Source: Gammaproteobacteria bacterium (GTDB lineage Bacteria; Pseudomonadota; Gammaproteobacteria; Pseudomonadales; Pseudohongiellaceae). Taken from it: DNA of 64,000 bases. The translations under genes were made by a program, and so were the position numbers. Where the stretch lies: NCBI GenBank assembly GCA_021773355.1, contig JAJFKE010000049.1, positions 124,001 through 188,000 of the forward strand, in the 5' to 3' direction. This document shows, piece after piece, positions 9,412 to 18,936 of the stretch. The notes under the pieces were generated by a model. The model was given only the letters and a program-made list of their open reading frames with translations. It ran no database searches and was not told the DNA's origin. Numbering within the stretch: the first letter of the stretch is position 1; each line of letters starts with the position of its first letter.

Positions 9412-10254
9412 ATGCATATTCAATTTACAAAAATGCACGGTCTCGGCAATGATTTCATGATGCTGAATAATTTAGCTAATGAATATCAACTGAGCCAAGA
9501 GATGATTGCGCAACTAGCGGATCGTCACTTCGGTGTGGGTTTCGATCAGCTGTTGCTAATCGAAAACTGCACGGAGCCAAACATCGATTTCATGTATCGC
9601 ATTTATAATCGAGATGGCCAGGAAGTGGAGCACTGCGGCAACGGTGCGCGCTGTTTCGCAAAGTATGTTAAAGATAAGGGCTTGTGTGATAAGTCATGTA
9701 TCGTTGTTAAGACGATTAATCGCCTTCTCACTCTGCAGATAAACGCCGATGGTGAAGTGACGGTGGATATGCAAGCCCCGATTTTTGAAGCAGCGGAAAT
9801 CCCCTTTGTCTCGAACTCGAATTCCAATCTGCATTGTCGAGAGCTGAGCGTTTTGGGTGGCAATCTCAAGGTAGAGTTTTGCGCGCTATCAATGGGCAAC
9901 CCGCACGCAGTAATTAGAGTTGAAGACCTGAACAAAACAGCCGTAAAAGAGATAGGTGAAGCACTTGGTTCTCACCCTGATTTTCCCGAAGGATGCAACG
10001 TTGGTTTCATGCAGGTGCTAGATAGAAACTCGATAAATCTTAGGGTGTATGAACGGGGCGCGAACGAAACCCTGGCATGTGGTACAGGCGCCTGTGCGGC
10101 GGTGGTTGCCGGTTGCCTACAGGGTCTGTTAGATGATACCGTCAAGGTAAATCTGAGCGGTGGACAACTTAGTATAAATTGGCAAGGAAACCATTCTCCT
10201 GTCCTAATGACAGGGCCAGCCACGACAGTTTACGAGGGGACAATTCAGATATGA
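9412..10254 (+). CDS. dapF: Diaminopimelate epimerase
   Basis: Interconverts LL- and meso-diaminopimelate without cofactor, feeding both lysine and peptidoglycan synthesis. 280 residues. Both catalytic cysteines are present: C75 in EHCGNGARC and C223 in LACGTGACA, together with the N-terminal KMHGLGNDF motif. The stop codon overlaps the start of the DUF484 gene (ATGA), implying coupled translation. Confidence 0.97.
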   Translation: MHIQFTKMHGLGNDFMMLNNLANEYQLSQEMIAQLADRHFGVGFDQLLLIENCTEPNIDFMYRIYNRDGQEVEHCGNGARCFAKYVKDKGLCDKSCIVVKTINRLLTLQINADGEVTVDMQAPIFEAAEIPFVSNSNSNLHCRELSVLGGNLKVEFCALSMGNPHAVIRVEDLNKTAVKEIGEALGSHPDFPEGCNVGFMQVLDRNSINLRVYERGANETLACGTGACAAVVAGCLQGLLDDTVKVNLSGGQLSINWQGNHSPVLMTGPATTVYEGTIQI

Positions 10255-10976
10255 ACAATGATCATTCAGCGGCTGAAAAAATTGATACCGAGACGGTCAG
10301 CGAACTCTCGGCAGATGAAGTGGCCAACTATCTGAAAGCCCATCCCGAATTCTTTATAGAGCAAGAAGAGCTGTTGATAGACCTGTCCCTACCGCATGAG
10401 AGCGGCAAAGCCATTTCCTTGCTAGAACGACAAGTTACTATTCTTAGAGATAGAGGAATTGACGCCAGACAGAAACTCAACAATCTACTCGAAAATGCGC
10501 GCAATAACGATCAATTGTTCGACACGACTCGAAACCTGGTATTGGCTCTGTTGCGAGCAAATAACGTAACTGAAATTGCCAATGTTGCACAGGACCAATT
10601 GGCCGACCATGCCAATATCGATGCCTGCGAGATCATCATCATGGCAAAAGCTGGGCTTAAGGTATCGGATTCAATACGCATAGATGCCGAAGATAAATTA
10701 AAGCAGGAGTTTACGGATGTGTTTCGCCTTAGGCGCACTCACTGCGGTGCTATCACCGAAGACCAGACCAACTATCTGTTTCCTTCCGCTGGCAGCAAGA
10801 TACTCTCAACAGCGCTATGCCCCGTAATAAGCAATGGCGATGTGCTGGCGTTAATTGCATTCGGTAATCGGTCTGACAATTATTTTAATGTAAATCTGGA
10901 TACCCTTTTCCTGGATTTTATTGGGCATGTGATCGGAGCTGTGCTTGACAAACAGTTGACCGAAACTACGCAGTAG
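10251..10976 (+). CDS. DUF484 family protein (GAF-like)
   Basis: 241-residue cytoplasmic protein of the DUF484 family, which has a GAF-like fold. It begins with a helical region containing the family pattern YLKAHPEFF, then a coiled segment (LLERQVTILRDR), then the GAF-like part. The ATG at 10251 overlaps the dapF stop; a further upstream ATG (10179) would lie deep in dapF. Its position after dapF is strongly conserved in Gammaproteobacteria, where xerC usually follows. Here xerC is absent and glycosyltransferases follow. The molecular role is unknown. Confidence 0.9.
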   Translation: MNNDHSAAEKIDTETVSELSADEVANYLKAHPEFFIEQEELLIDLSLPHESGKAISLLERQVTILRDRGIDARQKLNNLLENARNNDQLFDTTRNLVLALLRANNVTEIANVAQDQLADHANIDACEIIIMAKAGLKVSDSIRIDAEDKLKQEFTDVFRLRRTHCGAITEDQTNYLFPSAGSKILSTALCPVISNGDVLALIAFGNRSDNYFNVNLDTLFLDFIGHVIGAVLDKQLTETTQ

Positions 10977-10999
10977 TAATCTGTTGCTTGTCCCGGGAG

Positions 11000-11017
11000 T
11001 TAATCAGAAGGTCCCTA
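11000..11017 (-). repeat. Single copy of the dispersed end repeat
   Basis: The sequence TTAATCAGAAGGTCCCTA matches the right end of the 257-bp element (TTAATCAGAGGGTCC) with one mismatch. It sits between DUF484 and the first glycosyltransferase gene, abutting the latter's ATG. Confidence 0.6.
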
Positions 11018-11018
11018 G

Positions 11019-12122
11019 ATGTCTACTGAAAGTCCCGCTGAAGCCAAACACCTCGTTTCCATAATCTGTCGAACACTGGGCCGTGCCGAGTTACAACAGG
11101 CATTGCAGTCTGTTGCCGCACAAAGCTATCCCAATATCGAACTGGTATTGGTTGACGCCGCCGGTACTAACTCCCTGAACTATGAATCAGCAGCAAAGGA
11201 CATAAGCGTAAATCTGGTGTCCAGCGGCCAGCCGCTAAACAGGTCTCAAGCAGCCAATGCCGGATTAGATGCCGCGAAAGGGAAATATATACTGTTCCTG
11301 GACGACGATGATTGGATCGATGTTGAACACGTGAATCAGCTGGTGCATTTTCTGGACGGGAATGGCGAGTTCCGGGCTGCCTATAGCAGTACGCGGAAAA
11401 CTGATGCGGCGGGTAATCCGGTAAATTATAGTTTCCAGCAAGACTTCGATCCTGTCTTGCTTATGCGCGACAACTACATTCCCATTCACGCCATTCTGTT
11501 TGACAGCGCCTTATTGGAACAGGGTTGTCGATTCGATGAAGCCTTCGACATTTATGAGGACTGGGATTTCTGGTTGCAGTTGAGCCAACATACAGACTTC
11601 CACCATATCGACACGCTAACCGCCTTTTATCGCGAGGGAGGCGACTCCGACACTGCAGCGGAGAATGTACGCCTGCGTTATCAGAGCGAAAATATTCTGG
11701 CCAAGGCTAGAGCAGCCATTTTTGATAAATGGTTGCCGCAATGGAGTGGCGAAAGAGTTAATGCACTCATAGGCCAACTCGATCAGTCTGTTTTGGTCTG
11801 CGAACAAAATGCCCAAATACATACAGAGATGCAGAGAAATGCAGAGTTACAGGACAAACTTGCACAAAGCGAGATGCAGATAACTGAACTCAACCAGCAA
11901 ATATCCGAGCTTGATCGACAAATAGATCACAAAGATTCGCAACTTGAACAGTTGCAACAGCATAACCAGGAGCAAGTCCGGCACGTGAAAGTATTAGAAG
12001 CGACCTTAGATGCTATCTACAAATCGAAGAGCTGGAAAATAATGGGGCCCGTCCGTAGAGTAGCAAGAGTGCTCACGCCTGACGCCGCCGCTAAAACAGA
12101 CGCTTCGGAACCGGATAAGTAG
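11019..12122 (+). CDS. Family 2 glycosyltransferase with C-terminal coiled coil
   Basis: 367 residues. The GT-A domain (about 8-230) begins HLVSIICRTLGRAELQQAL, with NRSQAANAGLDAAKGKYILF and the metal-binding LFLDDDDWID around residue 94. A long coiled coil (about 265-330) follows, then a tail SKSWKIMGPVR of the kind seen after coiled coils in polysaccharide glycosyltransferases. It is followed two bases later by the large glycosyltransferase, so both are probably co-transcribed. It likely adds sugars to LPS O-antigen or another surface glycan. Donor and acceptor are not predictable. Confidence 0.85.
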   Translation: MSTESPAEAKHLVSIICRTLGRAELQQALQSVAAQSYPNIELVLVDAAGTNSLNYESAAKDISVNLVSSGQPLNRSQAANAGLDAAKGKYILFLDDDDWIDVEHVNQLVHFLDGNGEFRAAYSSTRKTDAAGNPVNYSFQQDFDPVLLMRDNYIPIHAILFDSALLEQGCRFDEAFDIYEDWDFWLQLSQHTDFHHIDTLTAFYREGGDSDTAAENVRLRYQSENILAKARAAIFDKWLPQWSGERVNALIGQLDQSVLVCEQNAQIHTEMQRNAELQDKLAQSEMQITELNQQISELDRQIDHKDSQLEQLQQHNQEQVRHVKVLEATLDAIYKSKSWKIMGPVRRVARVLTPDAAAKTDASEPDK

Positions 12123-12124
12123 AC

Positions 12125-15100
12125 ATGGCGTCAATCAGCACAAGCGACGGGCAGCCCGTATCCCCTATTTGCTCGATCATTATTCCTACCAAAGATAAAC
12201 TCGATTTTCTTCAGCCCTGTATTTCCAGTGTTTTAGCAAGCGAGAACAGCAGCTCCGTCGAAATACTCATAGTGGACAATGAAAGCATTGAGGAAAAAAC
12301 CCAACAATACCTGCAATCCCTGCAAGAAATTCCCAACATACGCGTTTTGGAATGGCATGAGCTGTTTAATTTTTCCGCGATTAATAATTTCGCCGCCGCA
12401 CAATGTCATAGCGAATACGTCTGCTTTCTAAATAACGATATAGAAGTAACGGATCAGCAGTGGTTGAGCAAGCTTTTAGCAGTAGTCGCTTGTGAAGATG
12501 TGGGTGCTGTTGGCTGCACCTTATTGTACCCGGACTCTCACATCCAGCACGCGGGCATCGCACTGGATGAAAAAGCAATCGCACATCATATTGCCGTCGG
12601 TGAGAACAGCGATTTTTTACACAGCAGCGACTTGACGCTACCCTTCGCCGTCGATGCGGTAACCGCCGCCTGCCTGCTCATGAGAACATCTCTGTTCCTG
12701 CGTCTTGGTGGCTTTAACGAAGACCAATTGTCGGTAGCGTTTAATGATGTAGACCTATGCCTGCGTTTGGCGGACAAGGGCCTGCCTGTGCTACTACACC
12801 CAGGGGTGAAACTGATCCATCATGAATCTGTGTCGCGACAAAGCGACGAACTACCTGCTAATCGAAAGCGCGCACTAAAAGAACATGCGTTTATGCAATT
12901 CCGATGGCGCATTCGACTCATGGGTAAAAGTTATAGCTCCGGTATTCCGCAACAGACGAGACAGTCGGCTCTGGACAATGAAAACTCCAAGGCATCGGTA
13001 GCCGAAATAGCTCGTAAGGCTGCCGATGTTCTTTATTTACAGGACAGCTCATCCTGCTCGAGCTCCAAAGAATTGCGGAATATGTACTCCACCGCTACTG
13101 CGCTGTCTGAAACCCAAGACTATTTTAAGAACCTGCAAAACGACTATAAAAATCTGGAAGCCCATGCAGAGCGCCTGCAACACGCACACGAACTGATCGA
13201 GAATTCCATATTCTGGCGCATAACTTTCCCACTGAGATGGTTGAAAAATGCAGTAACACCCGGCGTGCAAAAACGACCTGCTGCCGTAAACCCGGATACC
13301 TCGCTGCTGCAGGAAAAGGAATTCGATAGCGCCGGCGAGGCCAAGCAAGGCAATGAGGGTCAACGACATGAGAAACAGCGACTGGATAAAACTGCCAGAG
13401 TCGCCCTGGAGAAGTTTATCGGCGGCCCGGACCTACTGGAATTCCCGCAAGCCAGCACACCGAAGATTTCTATCATCCTTGTGTTTTATCAACAAGCCCA
13501 TCTGAGCCTGCTTTGTCTGCAATCGATATTAGAATTCGCTGACGTGAGTTACGAGTTGATAATAATCGACAATAACTCCAACGATGATACGGGCAAGCTG
13601 TTGGACAAGATCAACAATGCCGTGATTGTGCGCAATACGGAAAACCTGGGTTTTGTGAAAGCAGTCAACCAGGCTGGCGAAGTCGCCAGTGGCGAGTTCT
13701 TACTGCTGCTGAATAACGATGCCCTGTTAGAACAGAACACGCTTTCCAATGCATTGGCGGCGATTGATGGAAACGAATCTGTTGGTGCTGTTGGCGCCAA
13801 GATCAAACTGCTGGATGGCAGCACACAGGAAGCGGCCAGTATAATCTGGAATGATGGCGCTTGTCTGGGCTATGGCCGCGGGCAACAGCCACAGAGTTTT
13901 GAGTTCATGTTTCAGCGGGACGTTGATTACTGCTCGGGTGCTTTTCTATTATTTCGACGCAGCAGTTTTATCGCGCTCAACGGATTCGATGAAGATTTTG
14001 CTCCCGCTTATTATGAAGAATCTGACTTCTGTATTCGATTGCAAAATGAGGGATTACGAATCGTCTACGTACCCACAGCAGAAATTACTCATTACGAGTT
14101 CGCCAGCTCCGGCGGTATAGAGGGCGCGACAAAGTTACAGGCAGAACACCGTGAAATACTTTGCAGAAAGCATGAAAAATTCCTGCGCAATAAGTATGAC
14201 AACAATATAGCTAATGTACTTCGCGCCCGCACTAACAACAACTTCCCAAACATACTAGTAATCGATGACCGCGTACCGCACCCAAGCCTGGGTGCAGGTT
14301 ATCCACGTTGCTCGAATTTACTCAACAAATTGAGCGAAATGGATTTCAATATCAGTTTCTATCCGCTGTTATTTCCAAATGAAAACTGGGAAGACGTTTA
14401 CATCACTCTGTCAAACAAGATCGAGGTAATTCTGGATAGTGGCCACGATGATCTTCAATCCTTCCTCAAGCGGCGCAAGGATTTTTATCAGTACGTAGTG
14501 GTTAGTCGCGTGCACAACATGGAGTTTTTCAATCACTGCCTTAGCCTCGACCCGGATCTGTTAGGCGAAGCGAAGATTATATACGACGCCGAAGCTGTCT
14601 CAGCGCCTAGGGAAATTCTGCGAATGGAATTATTAGGTCGGCGGATGCCAGCTGAGGAACAACAGGAGCTAATCGAGAAGGAATTGGAACAGTCACGGTT
14701 GGCCGAAATAATTGTCGCAGTATCAGAGAATGAAGCAGAAATTTTTAAACGTCATGGCTACAATAATACCGCCGTACTAGGGCACACTATCGCTAGCGCA
14801 CCTGGAACAAATACATTCGAGCAGCGGCAGGGACTACTTTTCGTGGGAGCATTGCGTGACGAAGGTTCACCGAATGTCGATTCTCTGTTGTGGTTCCTCA
14901 TCAATGTCTTCCCGATATTGGAGCAGGCTATACCAGATATAAAACTGCACATAGTGGGCGATAACTCCGCCGCTTCGCTGGCCACTATCAGCAAAGAGAA
15001 TATTATCTTCACCGGTCGTCTGGACTCGATTGAAGACCTTTACAATAGCTGTCGTGTGCTTATTGCGCCCACTAGATTCGCTGCCGGTATTCCCCATAAG

Positions 15101-15346
15101 ATTCATGAAGCCGCGGCAATGGGTCTGCCCTCCGTCACTACGAACCTGCTCGCCAGGCAACTCGGTTGGCAGCATGAAAGGGAATTATTAGTTGCAGATA
15201 CTGCCACTGATTATGCAGAACAGTGTCATAGGCTCCACCAAGACGAGAAAGTTTGGCAGCGTGTTCGTGCGGCTGGATTGGAAGCCATAGCCGAGGACTG
15301 TTCGGAACAGACATTCCGTAACAATCTGGCAGCTCTATTCAGCTGA
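12125..15346 (+). CDS. Three-module glycosyltransferase (GT2-GT2-GT4)
   Basis: 1073 residues. Module 1 (about 12-260) is a GT2 domain with SIIIPTKDKLDFL and FLNNDIEV. A coiled linker (about 330-375) ends in SIFWRITFPLRWLKN. Module 2 (about 440-690) is a second GT2 domain with ISIILVFYQQAHLSLLCL and LLLNNDALL. Module 3 (about 705-1073) is a GT-B/GT4-like domain with VAVSENEAEIFKRHG, FVGALRDEGSPN and the PHKIHEAAAMGLPSV phosphosugar-binding region. Such chains assemble several residues of a surface polysaccharide. Its stop is separated by one base from the convergent stop of the next gene. Confidence 0.88.
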   Translation: MASISTSDGQPVSPICSIIIPTKDKLDFLQPCISSVLASENSSSVEILIVDNESIEEKTQQYLQSLQEIPNIRVLEWHELFNFSAINNFAAAQCHSEYVCFLNNDIEVTDQQWLSKLLAVVACEDVGAVGCTLLYPDSHIQHAGIALDEKAIAHHIAVGENSDFLHSSDLTLPFAVDAVTAACLLMRTSLFLRLGGFNEDQLSVAFNDVDLCLRLADKGLPVLLHPGVKLIHHESVSRQSDELPANRKRALKEHAFMQFRWRIRLMGKSYSSGIPQQTRQSALDNENSKASVAEIARKAADVLYLQDSSSCSSSKELRNMYSTATALSETQDYFKNLQNDYKNLEAHAERLQHAHELIENSIFWRITFPLRWLKNAVTPGVQKRPAAVNPDTSLLQEKEFDSAGEAKQGNEGQRHEKQRLDKTARVALEKFIGGPDLLEFPQASTPKISIILVFYQQAHLSLLCLQSILEFADVSYELIIIDNNSNDDTGKLLDKINNAVIVRNTENLGFVKAVNQAGEVASGEFLLLLNNDALLEQNTLSNALAAIDGNESVGAVGAKIKLLDGSTQEAASIIWNDGACLGYGRGQQPQSFEFMFQRDVDYCSGAFLLFRRSSFIALNGFDEDFAPAYYEESDFCIRLQNEGLRIVYVPTAEITHYEFASSGGIEGATKLQAEHREILCRKHEKFLRNKYDNNIANVLRARTNNNFPNILVIDDRVPHPSLGAGYPRCSNLLNKLSEMDFNISFYPLLFPNENWEDVYITLSNKIEVILDSGHDDLQSFLKRRKDFYQYVVVSRVHNMEFFNHCLSLDPDLLGEAKIIYDAEAVSAPREILRMELLGRRMPAEEQQELIEKELEQSRLAEIIVAVSENEAEIFKRHGYNNTAVLGHTIASAPGTNTFEQRQGLLFVGALRDEGSPNVDSLLWFLINVFPILEQAIPDIKLHIVGDNSAASLATISKENIIFTGRLDSIEDLYNSCRVLIAPTRFAAGIPHKIHEAAAMGLPSVTTNLLARQLGWQHERELLVADTATDYAEQCHRLHQDEKVWQRVRAAGLEAIAEDCSEQTFRNNLAALFS

Positions 15347-15347
15347 G

Positions 15348-16298
15348 TTAGAAACGGCGCGCCAGACGGTACATCAGCCTCTGCAGCAGACCAATTTTAA
15401 TTCCCATGGCGCCACAAACTCTAAGACCACTCCTTTGACGAGCTGATATCTCCTTAGCGAAACGCCGTCGAAATTCGATCGCCTGCACAGAAACTTCAAT
15501 TAGGTGCTGGTTTGGCTTACGCGTCAGAACACGACGCCAGAAAGACCGATTTGCCGCCGATGTCTTAATAAACTGTTTCGCCCCAATGGTGTTATTACCG
15601 TGCTGACGATAGTGCACTAGTGGGGTGTCCAAAAACACCAATTGACCGAATGCAGTAGCGACTAGTGCTAGCCACCAATCATGCATGATCGCGTTCTTGG
15701 GTATAGGTATTGCTTTTGCTGCCAGTGGTTCATTAATTAGTGCTGTACAACCCGTTACCAAATTACTAATTACCAGGTTGGGGAAGGTATTTCTCTGAAT
15801 TTCCAAGCCCTGATAGCTGATAAAAGATTTTGCGATGACGGTGTTCTGTTCAGAAACTACCTCGAGATCACTATGAATGAGTATGGGTGAGTGTTGACCT
15901 GATTCAACGCTGCTATCGCCTTCCGCTGCCAGCATAGCTGCTACCTGTTTTTCAATTTTGTCTGGATACCAGGTATCGTCCTGATCACAGAACATCATAT
16001 AAGCTGATTGCAGACCCAGTGCCGACTTGTTCGCGAGCACGTATTCAATCAGGAAAGCGAAGCCAGCACTGGCACCTTTGTTGTCCTTATCTTGGGGCAG
16101 TAAATGAATTAGATTGCTATTCTTCTCAGCGTAGCTCTGCAATAGAGCTACAGTGCCATCGACTGAACCATCGTCTCGCACCACTATTACAAAGTTTGTA
16201 TAGGATTGCATCAACAGGGAGTCGAGCTGTTCAGCCAAAAATATAGCGCCATTGTAAGTGGAAAGTAATACTGCGATTTTTGGTGAGGTACTCATCAT
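15348..16298 (-). CDS. Family 2 glycosyltransferase
   Basis: About 317 residues. The N-terminal GT-A domain has AVLLSTYNGAIFLAEQLDSL, VRDDGSVDGT and the metal-binding FCDQDDTWYPDK. HDWWLALVATAFG matches the rhamnosyl-/galactosyl-transferase subgroup of GT2. The C-terminal part is basic and amphipathic, suggesting membrane association. An ATG at 16322 overlaps the preceding gene by 23 bp; the ATG pair at 16298/16295, just after that gene's stop, is more likely. Last gene of the minus-strand sub-cluster. Confidence 0.83.
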   Translation of the reverse strand: MMSTSPKIAVLLSTYNGAIFLAEQLDSLLMQSYTNFVIVVRDDGSVDGTVALLQSYAEKNSNLIHLLPQDKDNKGASAGFAFLIEYVLANKSALGLQSAYMMFCDQDDTWYPDKIEKQVAAMLAAEGDSSVESGQHSPILIHSDLEVVSEQNTVIAKSFISYQGLEIQRNTFPNLVISNLVTGCTALINEPLAAKAIPIPKNAIMHDWWLALVATAFGQLVFLDTPLVHYRQHGNNTIGAKQFIKTSAANRSFWRRVLTRKPNQHLIEVSVQAIEFRRRFAKEISARQRSGLRVCGAMGIKIGLLQRLMYRLARRF

Positions 16299-16299
16299 G

Positions 16300-17232
16300 C
16301 TAGGCCAGTGTCTTGGCGTCACGGATGCCGGAGCGGATATTTTGAAAATATTGCACGCGCTCGGATGAAGAAATTAGTAACCAAGTAGCCTTCAAAGTAA
16401 AACGAATCATATCGCGAAGTTTCCAGCCCAAGGGCGAGTACTTGGCACCGTACAAATGAATTCTGTTTCTACTTGAATAATAGGTCCTCGAAGGATTGTG
16501 TTGTGCGATCAGTCCAGCCTTTACCAGAGGATTGGAACTACGCTCGCCGATAGCATGATACAGCACTGCGGCATCAGTACCGACCAGGTCGAAACCAAAC
16601 GACTTGGCACGGAAGCACCACTCCAGATCTACGTTGTCGATGAAATAGCTTTCTTTCATGCCCCCTACTTCCTGAATAAATTCCAGTGCCAGCAAGGAAC
16701 CCGATGTAATCAGGAAATCTGCAATAAAATGGCGCTCCTGACCAGCATATGCTCTATCGGAACGCCAAAAGATTCTGCTAAACAACTTGAACGGCGTTTG
16801 TCGCATGGTTTGCGGATTGATAATTCTTGGGCCTATGGCTGCAATACCTTTCTCACTAAAGCGACTCGCATCTTTGTGCGCCTCAATCATTCTAGCGACA
16901 AAAAGATCACAGAGACTGCTGTCTTGATCAAACAGGAAAACATAGCTGTACTTATTTGATCGTGCCCAGTCAATGCCGCGATTCAAGGCTTTGGCTAAAC
17001 CCTCATTGCGTCCCAGGCGAATCAGATCTGCGCAACGCTTATAGACCGTAATAGAACTTATCAATTCGCCAATTTCGTCCGAGCCGTTGTCTATTACAAT
17101 AAAATCTGTTTCTTTGTTCAATTGGCCCAATAATTTCAGCAAGGCGGTGATATCTGGATTGTAGGTAACTACAACCGCACAGCTTTCCCCGTGAGCGTTG
17201 GCGCTCAATGCCAATGCACTATTATGTGTCAC
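16300..17232 (-). CDS. Family 2 glycosyltransferase, rhamnosyltransferase-like
   Basis: About 310 residues. GT-A core: CAVVVTYNPDITALLKLL, FIVIDNGSDE, and the DXD-type motif VFLFDQDSSL. ITSGSLLALE and SYFIDNVDLEWCFRAKSFG match the WsaF/RfbF type dTDP-rhamnosyltransferase group. The longest reading frame begins at 17283, but this overlaps the upstream gene by 62 bp. The GTG at 17232 sits at the stop of that gene and is the preferred start. Likely co-transcribed with its neighbours and part of surface glycan synthesis. Confidence 0.82.
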   Translation of the reverse strand: MTHNSALALSANAHGESCAVVVTYNPDITALLKLLGQLNKETDFIVIDNGSDEIGELISSITVYKRCADLIRLGRNEGLAKALNRGIDWARSNKYSYVFLFDQDSSLCDLFVARMIEAHKDASRFSEKGIAAIGPRIINPQTMRQTPFKLFSRIFWRSDRAYAGQERHFIADFLITSGSLLALEFIQEVGGMKESYFIDNVDLEWCFRAKSFGFDLVGTDAAVLYHAIGERSSNPLVKAGLIAQHNPSRTYYSSRNRIHLYGAKYSPLGWKLRDMIRFTLKATWLLISSSERVQYFQNIRSGIRDAKTLA

Positions 17233-17731
17233 CAGGCACTTCCGCTGAAACAGAAATTCGATTAGGGTTATTGCCGGAAACAATCAAGAAATAGGTAATT
17301 GATGCGATTCCCAGCGCCAGACCAGCCACTACGCCGGCATCGACAATGCCGCGCCAAGGCTGTGGCATTAGCCGCACAATCAGCACGAAGCAAATTATCA
17401 TCACGGTAAGTGCAAAGGAAAGTATCTTGCGCTTCTTCGTGGCGTAGATATAACCCATGCAGAACAGTGGAGCCAAAAGCACATGCACTATCTGCGGGTT
17501 GGCAGCCAGATAACGCGCCCGTACCACCACCCGGGGGGCAAAGCCGAGGTGAAACCCCTTATAGCCCTCGGCATAGGCCATATAGATGATGCTGACTATC
17601 AGAGCCAGCCAATGCAATTGGCTCATAGACGAGTCTTCCAGGGCCAATGCCATAGGCGCCAGCCTGTATATGGCAACCGACAGTAGTAGCAATACTCCGC
17701 CTATGCCCCATGCAAATCCGAATGCTTTCAC
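17222..17731 (-). CDS. Hypothetical integral membrane protein
   Basis: 169 residues with four to five hydrophobic segments (about 7-27, 42-56, 80-98, 104-121, 132-152). Short cytoplasmic loops contain basic residues (ATKKRK). I recognise the general pattern LAPLFCMGY and PQPWRGIVDAGVV as a conserved hypothetical family but know no function. It heads the minus-strand glycosyltransferase sub-cluster and overlaps the next start, so a role in polysaccharide export or lipid-carrier handling is possible but unproven. Confidence 0.7.
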   Translation of the reverse strand: MKAFGFAWGIGGVLLLLSVAIYRLAPMALALEDSSMSQLHWLALIVSIIYMAYAEGYKGFHLGFAPRVVVRARYLAANPQIVHVLLAPLFCMGYIYATKKRKILSFALTVMIICFVLIVRLMPQPWRGIVDAGVVAGLALGIASITYFLIVSGNNPNRISVSAEVPGDT

Positions 17732-17954
17732 TTTATTCCAATGACTTAAACTGAAGCGCTATTATAACGACTTTGCCACGGAACCTGAAAATTCATTGCC
17801 CTAAGTGGATCCTGTGAATTCGGGACATCGCATATGCCGAAAAAGTGAGATATGATCTCGCCGTGATATAGGGGGTTATTATGGCTGAGACGAGTAAGGC
17901 CCTGCTCTGAACCAGGCCACTATCGTTGATGCGCTTAACTACAGGATTGATCGA

Positions 17955-18908
17955 ATGGGTGTAAAACTTGGTGTTGTGATGGATCCGATTGAGTCGATCA
18001 CGGTTAAAAAAGACACTACCCTGGCGATGCTTTTGGCGGCGCAGAGTCGTGGCTGGGTTCTTCATTATATGTTGCAGTCAGATCTGTATCTCGATCAGGG
18101 TGAATGCAGAGCGACAATCCAGACTTTGTCAGTTAGAGATGATGAACAAGACTGGTTCAGTCTTGGCAGTAAGACTGACATCGCTCTTTCAGAGCTTGAT
18201 GTAGTGCTAATGCGAAAAGATCCTCCCTTTGATACGGACTATGTTTACTCCACCTATTTATTAGAGCAGGCGCAACGCGATGGAACCATGATCGTTAATA
18301 ACCCGCAAAGTCTGCGTGACTGCAATGAAAAATTATTTGCTACGCAATTCCCTCAGTGCTGTCCGCCCCTAATTGTTGCTTCATCACAAGAAAAGCTAAA
18401 GGCATTTCATCAGCAGCACGAAGACGTAATATATAAACCCCTTGATGGTATGGGTGGGGCGTCCATATTCAGGGTGAAGACTGGGGATCCGAATCTGAGT
18501 GTTATTATCGAAACTCTCACCGATTTCGGCCGACAGCATGTCATGGCGCAAAAATTTATTCCGGATATTGTCAATGGTGACAAGCGAATTCTGATGATCG
18601 ATGGGAAACCGGTAGATTATGCGCTTGCCAGAGTTCCAGCCTCCGGCGAGACCAGAGGAAACTTGGCTGCCGGTGGTAGCGGTGTTGCACAGGAGCTCAC
18701 CGACAAGGATCGCTGGATTTGTGACCAGATCGGCCCCGTTCTTCGTGAAAAGGGTCTACTCTTCGTAGGTCTGGATGTGATTGGTGATTTTCTAACCGAA
18801 ATCAACGTTACCAGCCCAACCTGTATACGTGAGATCGATAAGGCTTTTAATCTCGATATAGCTGGTGACTTAATGGATTGTATTCAGGCGAAGTTGAAGG
18901 CTGCTTAA
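17955..18908 (+). CDS. gshB: Glutathione synthetase
   Basis: Joins gamma-glutamylcysteine and glycine with ATP. 317 residues, the normal size. The N-terminal domain begins KLGVVMDPIESI with KDTTLAML. RKDPPFD and NNPQSLRDCNEKLFA form the substrate region. The ATP-grasp domain has YKPLDGMGG and GLDVIGDFLTEINVTSPT at the end. The gene starts a plus-strand run gshB-tonB-yqgE-ruvX known from Pseudomonas. Confidence 0.97.
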   Translation: MGVKLGVVMDPIESITVKKDTTLAMLLAAQSRGWVLHYMLQSDLYLDQGECRATIQTLSVRDDEQDWFSLGSKTDIALSELDVVLMRKDPPFDTDYVYSTYLLEQAQRDGTMIVNNPQSLRDCNEKLFATQFPQCCPPLIVASSQEKLKAFHQQHEDVIYKPLDGMGGASIFRVKTGDPNLSVIIETLTDFGRQHVMAQKFIPDIVNGDKRILMIDGKPVDYALARVPASGETRGNLAAGGSGVAQELTDKDRWICDQIGPVLREKGLLFVGLDVIGDFLTEINVTSPTCIREIDKAFNLDIAGDLMDCIQAKLKAA

Positions 18909-18936
18909 TTTCGGCAATGCTCGATGAGGCATCTAC

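Noticed and set aside
17879..17910. Nine-codon peptide (ATG 17881) with a GGGGG site before gshB
   Set aside because: Too short and no attenuator structure to support a leader peptide.
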